Source of the DNA: Bacillota bacterium
GTDB lineage: Bacteria > Bacillota > UBA4882 > UBA8346
Direction of reading: 5' to 3'
DNA: 64,000 nucleotides
Assembly (NCBI GenBank): GCA_023410535.1
Contig: JAEYPR010000009.1
Coordinates: forward strand, 34,204 to 98,203
A program made the translations under genes and the position numbers. The notes beneath the pieces are model-generated. The model did no database searches, was not told the DNA's origin, and saw nothing but the letters and a program-made list of their open reading frames with translations. Below are positions 8,156 through 17,407 of this stretch, one piece after another. Each line of letters starts with the position of its first letter. Position 1 is the first letter of the stretch.

Positions 8156-9436
8156 ATGTTGGATCTGGGGAAGATTCGGGACAATCCCGAGCAAGTGCGG
8201 CAGGCGCTGTTGAAACGGATGGCGCGGGTGGATTTTTCGGAGTTGTTGGAATGGGATAAGAAACGGCGGGAGCTGACGATAGAAGGCGACCGGCTGAAGG
8301 CGGAGCGGAATAAGGTATCGGCTGAGATTCCGCAACTCAAAAAATCCGGGCAGGATGTGACGGCGAGTTTCGAAGCGATGCGGCAGGTTGGGGAGCGGAT
8401 CAAGGAGATTGACACGACGCTGGCGGACTTGGAAAAGCGGATGAATACTTTTTTAGCGGGGCTTCCCAATCTTCCGGCCGCAGATGTGGCCGCGGGCGGC
8501 AAAGAAAACAATCAGGTAATCCGGGAATGGGGTCAACAATCGCAGTTTGATTTCACTCCCAAAGATCACGTGGAGTTGGCTAAAAATCTACGGTTGATTG
8601 ATTACGAACGCGGTGTCAAACTCGGCGGTAACGGGTTTTGGCTGTATCAGGGCGACGGGGCGCTGCTGGAATGGGCGTTGTTGAATTATTTTATTGAGGA
8701 GCATTTGCAGGATGGTTATCAGTTTATCTTACCGCCGCATATCCTGACTTATCAGTGTGGTTATACCGCAGGACAGTTTCCCAAGTTTAAGGAGGATGTT
8801 TTCGCGCTCCAGCCCGAAAACGGCCAGGATCGCTTGGAGCAGTTCATTTTGCCAACCGCCGAGACCGCCTTGGTCAACCTGCACCGGGACGAGATTTTGG
8901 CTGAGGCCGAATTGCCCCGGAAATACTTTGCCTATACGCCGTGTTACCGCAAAGAAGCGGGTAGTTACCGGGCGTCGGAGCGGGGCATGATCCGGGGCCA
9001 TCAGTTTAATAAAGTCGAAATGTTCCAATACACCCGGCCGGAGGATTCGGAAGCGGCGTTAGCCGAGATGATTGGCAAAGCCGAGCGGTTATTGCAGGGG
9101 TTGGGTTTGCATTACCGGGTTTCGAAATTGGCGGCGGAGGATTGCAGCGCCGCGATGGCCAAGACCTATGATATTGAGCTGTGGATCCCGAGTATGCAGG
9201 AGTATAAGGAGGTCAGTTCGGCGTCCAATGCCCATGATTATCAGGCGCGGCGAGGCAATATCCGGTTCAAACGGCGCGAGAGTGGGAAGAATGAGCTGGT
9301 GCATACGTTGAATGCGTCGGGGCTGGCGACCAGCCGGTTGTTCCCGACGATTCTGGAGCAGTTGCAGCAGGCGGACGGTAGCGTCATTGTGCCGGAGGTG
9401 CTCCGAAAGTGGGTAGGGAAGGACGTTTTGCGGTAA
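8156..9436 (+). CDS. serS: Serine--tRNA ligase
   Basis: 426 residues, normal length for bacterial SerRS. The N-terminal tRNA-binding coiled coil covers about 1-110 (LDLGKIRDNPEQVRQALLKR, then Lys/Glu-rich heptads). The class II catalytic core follows, with motif 2 around CYRKEAGSYR and motif 3 near ASGLATSRLFPTILE. It charges tRNA-Ser (and tRNA-Sec where present). ATG 8156 follows AAGGGAG; an upstream in-frame extension lacks a ribosome site. It is monocistronic between its own promoter and terminator. Confidence 0.96.
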   Translation: MLDLGKIRDNPEQVRQALLKRMARVDFSELLEWDKKRRELTIEGDRLKAERNKVSAEIPQLKKSGQDVTASFEAMRQVGERIKEIDTTLADLEKRMNTFLAGLPNLPAADVAAGGKENNQVIREWGQQSQFDFTPKDHVELAKNLRLIDYERGVKLGGNGFWLYQGDGALLEWALLNYFIEEHLQDGYQFILPPHILTYQCGYTAGQFPKFKEDVFALQPENGQDRLEQFILPTAETALVNLHRDEILAEAELPRKYFAYTPCYRKEAGSYRASERGMIRGHQFNKVEMFQYTRPEDSEAALAEMIGKAERLLQGLGLHYRVSKLAAEDCSAAMAKTYDIELWIPSMQEYKEVSSASNAHDYQARRGNIRFKRRESGKNELVHTLNASGLATSRLFPTILEQLQQADGSVIVPEVLRKWVGKDVLR

Positions 9437-9460
9437 TCGTGGTTAATTAGATAGTAGGTC

Positions 9461-9490
9461 GCAGCCACTCAGTTTTGGGTGGCTGCTTGT
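9461..9490 (+). terminator. Rho-independent terminator after serS
   Basis: 11-bp stem GCAGCCACTCA/TGGGTGGCTGC (9461-9471 with 9476-9486), followed by a weak T-rich tail. It shares its core with the terminator at 7881. Confidence 0.75.
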
Positions 9491-9655
9491 TTACGCGTGC
9501 CGATCAAACTCGGTGGCAACGGCAAGTTGTTTAGGCGGATATAGAGGTGTTTGTGACTGATGGTCGAAACTACATAAATATAAGCGGAAAAGGCGATATT
9601 TACAATGACGGGAGTATGATGTGCCAATTCACAGCGCGAAGAAGGGAGCGAAACG

Positions 9656-10342
9656 ATGATTTTGGACAAATACGCAAAAATTAACTTTAATCATCTTGAA
9701 CAGCTGGAGCAGCTGGAACTTCCTGTTTTTAGTAGAGAATCGGTAGAAACAATTAAAGAATTTATGAAAATCGAAAATATTTATCGCAGTGCCATGAAAG
9801 AAATCAATACGAAACTGGAAATTCTTGACGACGAATTTCAAGTCATGTATGACCATAATCCGATTCATCATATCGAGTGCCGCTTAAAAACGCCAACCAG
9901 TATTATTGAAAAGTTAAAACGAAAGCAATTGAAATTAACGGTAGACAATATTGTCAATTATATCACGGATATCGCCGGCCTGCGTGTTATTTGCCCTTAT
10001 GTTGACGACATTTACAAATTAACGGATTATTTTCTAAACCAAACCAATATGGTGTTAGTTCGCCAGACGGATTATATTAAACATCCGAAAGAAAACGGCT
10101 ATCGGAGCATGCATTTGATTATTCGCGTTCCAGTCGGTCTATCCAATCGAACGGAACTCGTCCCGGTAGAAATTCAACTTCGTACCATTGCCATGGATAT
10201 GTGGGCGAGCTTGGAACATGAATTGCGTTATAAATCCGGTAAGGAAGTAACCAAGAACTTATCCGAGAAATTAAAGGTCTGTTCGGAAGATCTTTTGGAG
10301 ATTGATTTGCGAATGCAAGAAATATATAGAATGTCGCAATGA
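9656..10342 (+). CDS. Small alarmone synthetase (GTP pyrophosphokinase, RelQ/YjbM type)
   Basis: 228 residues carrying only the RelA/SpoT synthetase domain: DIAGLRVICPYVDDIY, a region with Lys/Arg for ATP binding (RQTDYIKHPKENGYRSMHL) and VEIQLRTIAMDMWASLEHEL. It has no HD hydrolase, TGS or ACT domains. RelQ-type enzymes make (p)ppGpp from GTP/GDP and ATP in response to envelope or transcriptional cues. ATG 9656 follows GAAGGGAG. Base composition is more A/T-rich than its neighbours. It converges with the Nudix gene, with only 14 bases between the stops. Confidence 0.92.
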   Translation: MILDKYAKINFNHLEQLEQLELPVFSRESVETIKEFMKIENIYRSAMKEINTKLEILDDEFQVMYDHNPIHHIECRLKTPTSIIEKLKRKQLKLTVDNIVNYITDIAGLRVICPYVDDIYKLTDYFLNQTNMVLVRQTDYIKHPKENGYRSMHLIIRVPVGLSNRTELVPVEIQLRTIAMDMWASLEHELRYKSGKEVTKNLSEKLKVCSEDLLEIDLRMQEIYRMSQ

Positions 10343-10356
10343 AGCGGTTGCATGCG

Positions 10357-10782
10357 TTATCGCCGAGTGGCGTTCGCCGGGAACAAAAACTGCCGCGCTG
10401 CTCTCAAAATCTCCTTTGAGCTTTGATATGTCAAAAATTCAAGCATTTGGGGATAGCTCAGCCAGACAAACTCATGCATTCCCGCTTGGGCAAGATGAAC
10501 GGGGTCCGCGGTTGCCTGGCCAAGGAAATAAACCACTTCCTTGGTCGAGCCGCCCGGCAACGGGTACACGATTTTGTTGCGAAATCCCAGAAGTAACGTA
10601 ATCCGTAAGCCGGTTTCCTCAAACACTTCACGAACGGCGGTTTCCGTCTCGCTTTCCCCCGCTTCGACATGACCTTTAGGAAATCCCCAATGGCCGTTGG
10701 CTTTGCTTTTAACCGCCACAAATTCGAGTTCGGAAGCGGTTTGGCGGAATACCACCGCGCCGCAAGATTTTTCATTCGCCAT
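10357..10782 (-). CDS. Nudix hydrolase, Ap4A-hydrolase-like
   Basis: 141 residues with a complete Nudix box, GHVEAGESETETAVREVFEETGL read in consensus as G-x5-E-x7-R-E-x2-E-E-x-G. The context WGFPKGHVEAGE is characteristic of asymmetric diadenosine tetraphosphate hydrolases. It would hydrolyse nucleoside-diphosphate-linked compounds using divalent metal. Its convergent neighbour is an alarmone synthetase, so a role in nucleotide-signal clearance is conceivable but not shown. Confidence 0.85.
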   Translation of the reverse strand: MANEKSCGAVVFRQTASELEFVAVKSKANGHWGFPKGHVEAGESETETAVREVFEETGLRITLLLGFRNKIVYPLPGGSTKEVVYFLGQATADPVHLAQAGMHEFVWLSYPQMLEFLTYQSSKEILRAARQFLFPANATRR

Positions 10783-10948
10783 TGTCCGTCGTTCACGCTC
10801 CTCGTATTACATCGGGTAACAGGGGTCATTGCAATTCCCTTAATCCAAATGATACCATAATATTAATGGTAAGGAAAATACCGCAATTGGCGAAATTTTC
10901 TGGTGGACCGGCGCTAATGGTAGAAACTTAGTAAGAAATTGAATTAAG

Positions 10949-10980
10949 AAGCCCCTCTCGCCTAATGATGAGAGGGGCTT
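10949..10980 (-). terminator. Strong hairpin downstream of the PL11 gene
   Basis: Perfect 11-bp stem AAGCCCCTCTC/GAGAGGGGCTT 12 bases beyond the stop of the minus-strand lyase gene. The T-tract on that strand is weak. Confidence 0.6.
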
Positions 10981-10991
10981 TGCCACCCAGA

Positions 10992-13469
10992 TTACGGCGT
11001 CAAATAAATCTGCGGCGTCGGCGCGGCCGCCATTTGATAACCTAAGTAGAATCCCGGATGCGGGGGTTGGTTGTAAGCGACATTTTGCCAGGCGACCGCC
11101 AAGCGGTATTGCGGGTCGTGCATCAAGGTGTAGAAACGGTAATCCGTCGCCGTGGTAGTGGTATAGATCCGCAAAGCGCTGCTGTCGGAGGTGCGGAAGA
11201 CAACTTCCTCGCGCCAGTCGCCCAACAGATCCGCGCTTAAGCAAGGGGTCGCTTTGGTTCCGTTGTTGGAGGCGCAGCCGCTGGCTGAAAGCAAGGTGCT
11301 GCCGGCATATTTGGTGATGGTGGTGCCGTCCAGCAACTCGCGTTGCAGATCGCCGTCCCACCAAATCACAAAGTTGCAAGAGGCGGGGACGCTCCCGATA
11401 TTCTGACCTTTGCAGTTGTATAACCCGCCGGAAACTGACGACCACATTTGATATCCTTTGACGTTGGTGACATTGGCCGCGCAACCCCGGCCGGTGTCGC
11501 CGCTGCCCGTCAAACCGAAGAGGAGTTGCCCGGTTTTGGCGTTGCGAAATTCACCGCCGCCGGCGCTGGAAGCGGTTTCATGGACATCCCAAACTTCCAG
11601 TCCGCTGCGGTCGGGATCCATATCCGACAAATGCATGGCGTCGCCATGGCCCAAACCGGTAGTATAAAGACCCTTGCCGTTATGATCGATGCAACAGGCT
11701 CCGTAGACGATCTCATCATACCCGTCGCCGTCGACATCGCCGACGCTGAGGTTATGATTGCCTTGCCCGGCGTAACCGGAGTTGCCGCTGGAATTGCTGT
11801 CAAAGGTCCATAATTTGGTTAACTTGCCGTCGCGCCAGTTATAGGCTACCAAAACCGAACGGGTATAATAGCCCCGGCACATCACGAGGCTTGGCCGGAC
11901 GCCGTCCAGATAGGCGATGCAGGTCAAAAAGCGATCGACCCGGTTGCCGTAAGAATCGCCCCAGTCGGAGACCGTGCCGCGGCCGGGAGCGTAATCGGTG
12001 GTGACCAAAGCGGCTCCGGTCGTTCCGTTAAAAATGGTAAGATACTCGGGACCCGACAAGATATAACCGCTGGAATTGCGATAGTCCGCGCTGGAACTGC
12101 CAATAACCGTTCCCCGGCCGTCTTTGGTGCCGTCAGCGGTTTTGCAGGCCACTTCGGCTTTGCCGTCGCCGTCGAGATCGTAAACCATGAATTGGGTATA
12201 ATGGGCGCCGGCCCGGATATTGCGGCCGAGATCGATTCGCCAGAGCCGGGTGCCATTCAATTTGTAGGCGTCGAGATAGACATTGCCGGTGTAGCCGCTC
12301 TGCGAATTGTCCTTGGAGTTGGAGGGATCCCATTTGACAATGATCTCGTATTGGTGATCGCCGTCAAGATCGCCGACACTGCAGTCATTGGCGCTATAGG
12401 TGTACGAAACACCGTCAGGCGTAGTGCCGCCGGAAGGAATCTGCAAGGGAATCGCCAGGTAATTTTGCGCCCAGACGCTTGCGGTCTCCGAAGCGCTTTG
12501 CTCGACGCCGTTAAGCACCGGGCGTACCGAATAGCTTGAACCGGTTGTCCCGCTGCCATCCAAATAATTGGTGCCGGCGCTAAGGGGCGTCGAATTAAGT
12601 TTGCTGCCGTTGCGGTAAACGTTAAAAGCGATGGCGCTCGGGTCGGTCCCAAACAGCCGCCAACTCAAATAAACGCCGTTACTGACCTTGACTGCCGTTA
12701 ACCCGCGGTCCAATGCCTCCATCTGCCGGCCGGTTTTGATCCCAGTCGCGGTGGGGATTGGCGTCGCCGCGCGGGTCGGAGTCGGGGTAGGCGTGATCCC
12801 GGTGGCGGTAGGTTTGATTGTCACTGTGGGTGTTGGTGTAGTAGCCGGTGTCGCGGTCGGCGTCCCGGCAGTCAGGTCGGCCACCACGACATCGTCGTAT
12901 TTGGCGACCACTTTGTACGCGATCAGGCCGATCGCCCCGGAACCCAGGCTGGTGTCGGAGGCGGTGAGTTTTAGCGTTCCGTTAAGATAAAACTTGATGG
13001 TGGAACCGTTTAACTCCAACTTCACCGTGTACCAGGTACCGGTGGTTTGGGTACTGTCCAAGCTGACCAAAGTGGAACTGCTCCCGCTGACTTTTTTGCG
13101 GATCTCCAATTTACTACTGGAAAGACTGGCGCAATAATAATTGTTGGCATCGACCCAACGGCCACAGAGATAGGCCCGGTTGGAACCGTTGAAGTTGTCC
13201 ACTTTCACTTTGGCTTCGACCGTATAATTGGTCCAACTACCGGAACCGGTCGAGCTCCGTCCTTCATTGGTGGACGACTGATAATAAACATAGCTCCCAT
13301 TGTCTTGAACCACCGACCAGCTGCCAGTCGTGGCGGTCCATCCGTTGGCGTTGCCGTCGTCGAAGTTGTCGCTGAAAAGCGTGGCGGCGTTGACCGCAAG
13401 CTGGGTCCAGCCAAGCGACAGTCCGATCAGGCACAGGAAAAGATATCCCGATATTCGCAAAGGTTTCAT
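10992..13469 (-). CDS. Secreted rhamnogalacturonan lyase (PL11) with N-terminal LamG-like module
   Basis: About 825 residues. A signal peptide (YLFLCLIGLSLGW, cleavage near AVNAA) precedes a concanavalin-like beta module (about 30-200, LFSDNFDDGNANGW). A Pro/Thr linker with TPTPTPT repeats follows, then a family 11 rhamnogalacturonan endolyase domain beginning MEALDRGLTAVKVSNGVYLSWR and containing several DLDGDG-type calcium loops. It cleaves the rhamnose-galacturonate backbone of pectin by beta-elimination outside the cell. Two ATGs lie together (13472 and 13469); GGAGG at 13476-13480 suits the second better. It is divergent from the GH42 gene, which would remove galactose side chains. Confidence 0.9.
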   Translation of the reverse strand: MKPLRISGYLFLCLIGLSLGWTQLAVNAATLFSDNFDDGNANGWTATTGSWSVVQDNGSYVYYQSSTNEGRSSTGSGSWTNYTVEAKVKVDNFNGSNRAYLCGRWVDANNYYCASLSSSKLEIRKKVSGSSSTLVSLDSTQTTGTWYTVKLELNGSTIKFYLNGTLKLTASDTSLGSGAIGLIAYKVVAKYDDVVVADLTAGTPTATPATTPTPTVTIKPTATGITPTPTPTRAATPIPTATGIKTGRQMEALDRGLTAVKVSNGVYLSWRLFGTDPSAIAFNVYRNGSKLNSTPLSAGTNYLDGSGTTGSSYSVRPVLNGVEQSASETASVWAQNYLAIPLQIPSGGTTPDGVSYTYSANDCSVGDLDGDHQYEIIVKWDPSNSKDNSQSGYTGNVYLDAYKLNGTRLWRIDLGRNIRAGAHYTQFMVYDLDGDGKAEVACKTADGTKDGRGTVIGSSSADYRNSSGYILSGPEYLTIFNGTTGAALVTTDYAPGRGTVSDWGDSYGNRVDRFLTCIAYLDGVRPSLVMCRGYYTRSVLVAYNWRDGKLTKLWTFDSNSSGNSGYAGQGNHNLSVGDVDGDGYDEIVYGACCIDHNGKGLYTTGLGHGDAMHLSDMDPDRSGLEVWDVHETASSAGGGEFRNAKTGQLLFGLTGSGDTGRGCAANVTNVKGYQMWSSVSGGLYNCKGQNIGSVPASCNFVIWWDGDLQRELLDGTTITKYAGSTLLSASGCASNNGTKATPCLSADLLGDWREEVVFRTSDSSALRIYTTTTATDYRFYTLMHDPQYRLAVAWQNVAYNQPPHPGFYLGYQMAAAPTPQIYLTP

Positions 13470-13815
13470 CATGACCCTCCTCGTATTTATTTCGTCACGG
13501 TAATTCCGGGACGATCAATTTCATTATAACAAAAATTGGGATGGAATGAACCCATAATTTACCAAAAATCTAATCGAATATCTTTTCGCTTAAGTGCCTA
13601 GTTTCCGGAATCCAGTGCGCAATGTAGGAAAGAATCAGCGATCCCACCGATCGCTGCAAGCGAAGGCGCAACAAGCGTCGCCCCAGGAACAAACAGTGTC
13701 TGAAAAAAAAGCGAAAACAGATGAAGAAAATCCATTGCATAATGACCCAAGTTATTGCAACATAGAGATAATGTATTTGTGACAAGAATCCTCAATTGGA
13801 ACGGAGGAGTTTTGA
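13470..13815. other. Divergent intergenic region between PL11 and GH42 genes
   Basis: About 345 bases that should hold both divergent promoters. The stretch 13598-13795 read on the minus strand gives short hydrophobic frames that could be remnants of a small membrane protein, but no intact gene is supportable. No clear operator was identified. Confidence 0.3.
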
Positions 13816-15837
13816 TTGATCAATCCGCGTTTACCTAAGATTTTTTACGGCGGCGATTATAACCCCGAACAATGGCCGGAAGCGGTCTGGGATGAAGACA
13901 TGCGCCTGATGAAGCAGGCTGGCGTCAACTTGGTCAGTATCGCCATTTTTAGCTGGGCCACGCTCCAACCGGATGAGCAGACGTATTGTTTTGATTGGTT
14001 GGACCGGCTGCTTGATAAATTGGCGGCCCACGGCATCTTTGCCGATTTAGCGACCGCCAGCGCCAGTCAACCGGCCTGGGTGTCGGTGAACTACCCGGAC
14101 GTTTTGCCAGTGGATCAGCACGGCAATCGCATCAGCCATGGCTCGCGTCAGTCATACTGTCCAAACAGTCCGACCTACCGTAAGCTTAGCCAGGCGCTGG
14201 TCCGGCAATTGGCCGTCCGGTACCGGAACCACCCCGCGTTGGTCATGTGGCATATCAACAATGAATACGCCTGTCACACGGCGGTTTGTTACTGCGACAA
14301 CTGCGCCCTGGCCTTCCGGAAGTGGCTGGAACAACGCTACGGCTCGGTCGAACAGGTCAACGAAGCCTGGGGTACCAATTTCTGGAGTCAAAAGTATTAT
14401 CAATGGCCGGAGATTATTCCGCCGCGGTATACTTCAACCTTTGCCAATCCGGGACAGGTTCTGGATTACCAACGTTTTATGTCGGACAGTCTGTTACGTT
14501 GCTGCCAAGCGGAAGTGGTCATCCTAAAGGAAATAACCCCGACCATCCCGGTGACCACCAATTTTATGGGCGACTTCAAGCCGTTGGACTATTTCCAATG
14601 GGCGGAGTCGCTCGATGTGGTCTCCTGGGACAGTTACCCCAATCCGGCGCCGGAGGTCAATCCGGCGTGGGCGGCGTTTAATCATGACCTGATGCGCGGT
14701 TTGAAGGACGGTCAACCGTTCATATTGATGGAACAAGCGCCAAGTCAAGTGAATTGGCGGACGTACAATCCCACGAAGCGTCCCGGGGTGATGCGGCTCT
14801 GGAGTTATCAGGCCTTGGCCCGGGGCGCGGACGGGATCATGTTCTTCCAGTGGCGGCAATCCCGCAAAGGGGCCGAGAAATTCCATAGCGCCATGATCAA
14901 CGCCTGGGGCGACGAACAGTCCCGCGTCTACCGGGAAGTGGTCCAACTCGGCAACGAATTGGCCGAATTGGCTGAATTACTTGACGCGACCGTTCCGGCG
15001 CAAGTGGCGATCGTTTTTGACTATGAAAACTGGTGGGCGGTGGAGTTTGAGCAGCAACCCAGTGTCGCGCTGCAATATCTCGAACAGATCCGGAACTTTT
15101 ACGAGCCGCTGTTCGCCATGAACATCCCGGTGCGGTTTGTTGCGGCCACGGCCGACCTTACGCCCTACCAACTGGTCATCGCCCCGTTGCTATATCTGGT
15201 CAAACCGGACGTCGCGGAACGGATCGAGCGGTATGTGGCGGAAGGCGGAACCTTTGTCACGACCTGCTTTAGCGGCATTGTCGACGCGACCGGCGGGATT
15301 TTCCCGGAAGGGTATACCGGACCGCTCCAAGCGGTGCTCGGTTTGCGGGTAGCGGAATTTGACGCGTTGGAACCGCAGATGTCCAATGGGTTGCGCATCA
15401 ATGAACCCATCTGTGTATTGAACGGAGAGTACCGTTGCCATCGTTGGTGTGATATCGTGAAGCTTGATACTGCGACGGTTGTCGCGGAATTTACCGAGGA
15501 TTATTACTCCGGTTTGGCTGCGGTTACCGTGAACCGTTTCCAAGCCGGGTTAGCGTACTATATCGCCACCCAACCGGAACCGGCTTTTTACCGGAAGTTT
15601 ATCCAATCGCTCTGCGCGGCGCGGGAGATCGTTCCAACGCTCAATGTTCCGCAAGGCGTGGAAGCGGTCAAACGGGTCAAGGACAGTCAATGCTATCTGT
15701 TTGTTATGAACCATAATGACCGCCCGGCAGAGGTCCTATTGCCGGCGGGAAGTTATCGGGATTTGATCACGGGTAAACAGGTAGCGGAAGACGTAACGTT
15801 GGAACCGACCGAAGTGCTGATTTTAAAATCAAGCTAA
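13816..15837 (+). CDS. Beta-galactosidase, GH42
   Basis: 673 residues, the usual GH42 size, with no signal peptide, so it is cytoplasmic. Family hallmarks are YGGDYNPEQWPEAVWDEDM near the N-terminus, the acid/base Glu E150 in HINNEYAC, and the nucleophile E306 in ILMEQAPSQVNW. The Cys cluster typical of zinc-containing members is also present (C-x-C-x2-C in VCYCDNCALAF). The TTG start is set by GGAGG at 13803-13807. It hydrolyses beta-galactosides, here probably oligosaccharides from galactan side chains of rhamnogalacturonan, given the divergent PL11 gene. Confidence 0.93.
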   Translation: MINPRLPKIFYGGDYNPEQWPEAVWDEDMRLMKQAGVNLVSIAIFSWATLQPDEQTYCFDWLDRLLDKLAAHGIFADLATASASQPAWVSVNYPDVLPVDQHGNRISHGSRQSYCPNSPTYRKLSQALVRQLAVRYRNHPALVMWHINNEYACHTAVCYCDNCALAFRKWLEQRYGSVEQVNEAWGTNFWSQKYYQWPEIIPPRYTSTFANPGQVLDYQRFMSDSLLRCCQAEVVILKEITPTIPVTTNFMGDFKPLDYFQWAESLDVVSWDSYPNPAPEVNPAWAAFNHDLMRGLKDGQPFILMEQAPSQVNWRTYNPTKRPGVMRLWSYQALARGADGIMFFQWRQSRKGAEKFHSAMINAWGDEQSRVYREVVQLGNELAELAELLDATVPAQVAIVFDYENWWAVEFEQQPSVALQYLEQIRNFYEPLFAMNIPVRFVAATADLTPYQLVIAPLLYLVKPDVAERIERYVAEGGTFVTTCFSGIVDATGGIFPEGYTGPLQAVLGLRVAEFDALEPQMSNGLRINEPICVLNGEYRCHRWCDIVKLDTATVVAEFTEDYYSGLAAVTVNRFQAGLAYYIATQPEPAFYRKFIQSLCAAREIVPTLNVPQGVEAVKRVKDSQCYLFVMNHNDRPAEVLLPAGSYRDLITGKQVAEDVTLEPTEVLILKSS

Positions 15838-15860
15838 GGCTGCCCTGGCAATCGATACTT

Positions 15861-15900
15861 AAAACCGGACCCCACTTTTGCAAGGTGATGTCCGGTTTTT
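15861..15900 (+). terminator. Rho-independent terminator after the GH42 gene
   Basis: Stem AACCGGAC/GTCCGGTT closing an imperfect loop, followed by TTTT. It is located 24 bases after the stop. Confidence 0.8.
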
Positions 15901-15959
15901 GATCTAGCGGGTTGGGCGGAAATGTGCCGCAAGCTAAGAAAGGCCGGCCGGGAAAACGA

Positions 15960-17279
15960 TCAAGTCAAGTGTTTAAACTGCGGCAGCCACTCGCGGTTGA
16001 CAATGAACATGGTGTCGACCAGCTTTTGGATCTCGGCGAGACTGAGAACGGCCGAGGTGAGGGGATCGTAACAGACGGCGTGGAATACTTTGCGGGGGTC
16101 GCCCTCGATGGCGCCGGCCACGGCCAGTTCTTCGCAACGGGCGCTGATGTTGTTCAGAATGGCCAGCTGCTCCGGGAGCGAGCCGACATGGAGGGGATCC
16201 AGACCGCGTTGCGAGGCCAGCACCGGCACTTCGACGCAACACCCTTCCGGGAGATTGTCAATCAAACCGAAGTTACGGACATTGCCGTTGAACTCGAAAA
16301 TCGCGCCGTCGCCGATGGTGGCGTTGAAGATAGAGGCGGCGTACTCGTTGCCGCGGGTCAGGTCGAGCGGTTGGCGAAACCAATCCTCGATCTCCGATTG
16401 CCAGGTGGTCGCTTGATTTAGGTAATGGTCCAGGATATAACCGTAGGCGCCGGGGTTCCAACCGGTGCCGTGCGTGCAATAGCGTTCGATCAGGTCGGGC
16501 CGTTTGCGGAACCAGGCGTTATACTCCGAGTTGTGGCCGCTGGATTCGGTGACGTAATAATCGAGATGGAGAAACATTTCATTCCGGACGATTTCCTCGT
16601 TATAGACGGAGGGTTGTTGCATTGCCGCCCGGATCAGGGGATAAGCGTCCCGCCCTTTCCAGCGGTAATCAAGATACCACGCTTGGTGGTTGATTCCGGC
16701 GCACCGGTATGTGACTTCGTCCAGCGGCGCGCCGATCCAGCGGGCGAGCATGGCGGCGGTTCCTTGCACGCTGTGGCAGAGACCGGTCACTTTGATCCGG
16801 CTTTGGCCTTGCATTGCCCGGCAGAGCATCGCCATGGGATTGGTGTAATTTAAAAACACGGCGTCCGGACAATGCCGTTCAATATCCCGGCAGATATCGA
16901 GCATCACCGGGATGGTGCGTAAGGCGCGGAAGATTCCTGCCGGGCCGCGGGTGTCGCCGACATTAATATCGACCCCAAACTGTTTCGGAATCTCAATATC
17001 ATGCCGCCAAACGTTGACGCCTCCGGCCAAAATGGTACAGACGACACCGTCCGCTCCTTGCAACGCTTCAATCCGGTTGGTGGTCGCCATAACCTGGGCG
17101 GGGTATTTCCCCTCACGGATAATCCGGTCGACCGCCCGTTTAATGGTGGTTAACCGGACCGGATCGATATCCATCAAAGCGATAGTACAGTCGGCCAAGG
17201 CGGGAAAGGACAGGATATCCCGGACTAACCCTCTGGTGAACCCAAAACTGCCGGCGCCGATAAATGCAAGCTTCTTCAT
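15960..17279 (-). CDS. GH4 glycosidase (alpha-galactosidase/alpha-glucosidase type)
   Basis: 439 residues. The N-terminal NAD-binding Rossmann motif (FIGAGSFGFTRGLVRDI) and the GH4 metal-site residues C168 (GLCHSVQ) and H198 (GINHQAW) are intact. GH4 enzymes use NAD+ and Mn2+ in a redox-assisted elimination mechanism and include alpha-galactosidases, alpha-glucosidases and alpha-glucuronidases. The sequence does not fix which applies here. It is cytoplasmic, with an ideal GGAGG ribosome site. It is divergent from an AraC regulator that probably controls it. Confidence 0.88.
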   Translation of the reverse strand: MKKLAFIGAGSFGFTRGLVRDILSFPALADCTIALMDIDPVRLTTIKRAVDRIIREGKYPAQVMATTNRIEALQGADGVVCTILAGGVNVWRHDIEIPKQFGVDINVGDTRGPAGIFRALRTIPVMLDICRDIERHCPDAVFLNYTNPMAMLCRAMQGQSRIKVTGLCHSVQGTAAMLARWIGAPLDEVTYRCAGINHQAWYLDYRWKGRDAYPLIRAAMQQPSVYNEEIVRNEMFLHLDYYVTESSGHNSEYNAWFRKRPDLIERYCTHGTGWNPGAYGYILDHYLNQATTWQSEIEDWFRQPLDLTRGNEYAASIFNATIGDGAIFEFNGNVRNFGLIDNLPEGCCVEVPVLASQRGLDPLHVGSLPEQLAILNNISARCEELAVAGAIEGDPRKVFHAVCYDPLTSAVLSLAEIQKLVDTMFIVNREWLPQFKHLT

Positions 17280-17360
17280 ATTGCTGCCTCCCTATGAGTG
17301 GTTATAAATTGATTGTAGCGCATTCACCATTTAAGTAAATGGAACAATGTTGGCTGGATA

Positions 17361-17369
17361 TGGTATAAT
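17361..17369 (+). promoter_or_regulatory. Extended -10 promoter of the AraC gene
   Basis: TGGTATAAT, a perfect extended -10, 39 bases before the AraC start. The -35 region (GGAACA) is poor, as expected for an activator-dependent or extended -10 promoter. Confidence 0.5.
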
Positions 17370-17407
17370 GTGAGATGATCAATAAACTGTGATATTCGGA
17401 GTTGCGA

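Noticed and set aside
13598..13795. Small membrane protein on the minus strand
   Set aside because: Hydrophobic but without ribosome site or family resemblance, and a second frame competes; likely chance or remnant.
15912..16421. Plus-strand frame antisense to the GH4 gene
   Set aside because: Shadow of the GH4 coding frame; GH4 motifs on the minus strand are unambiguous.
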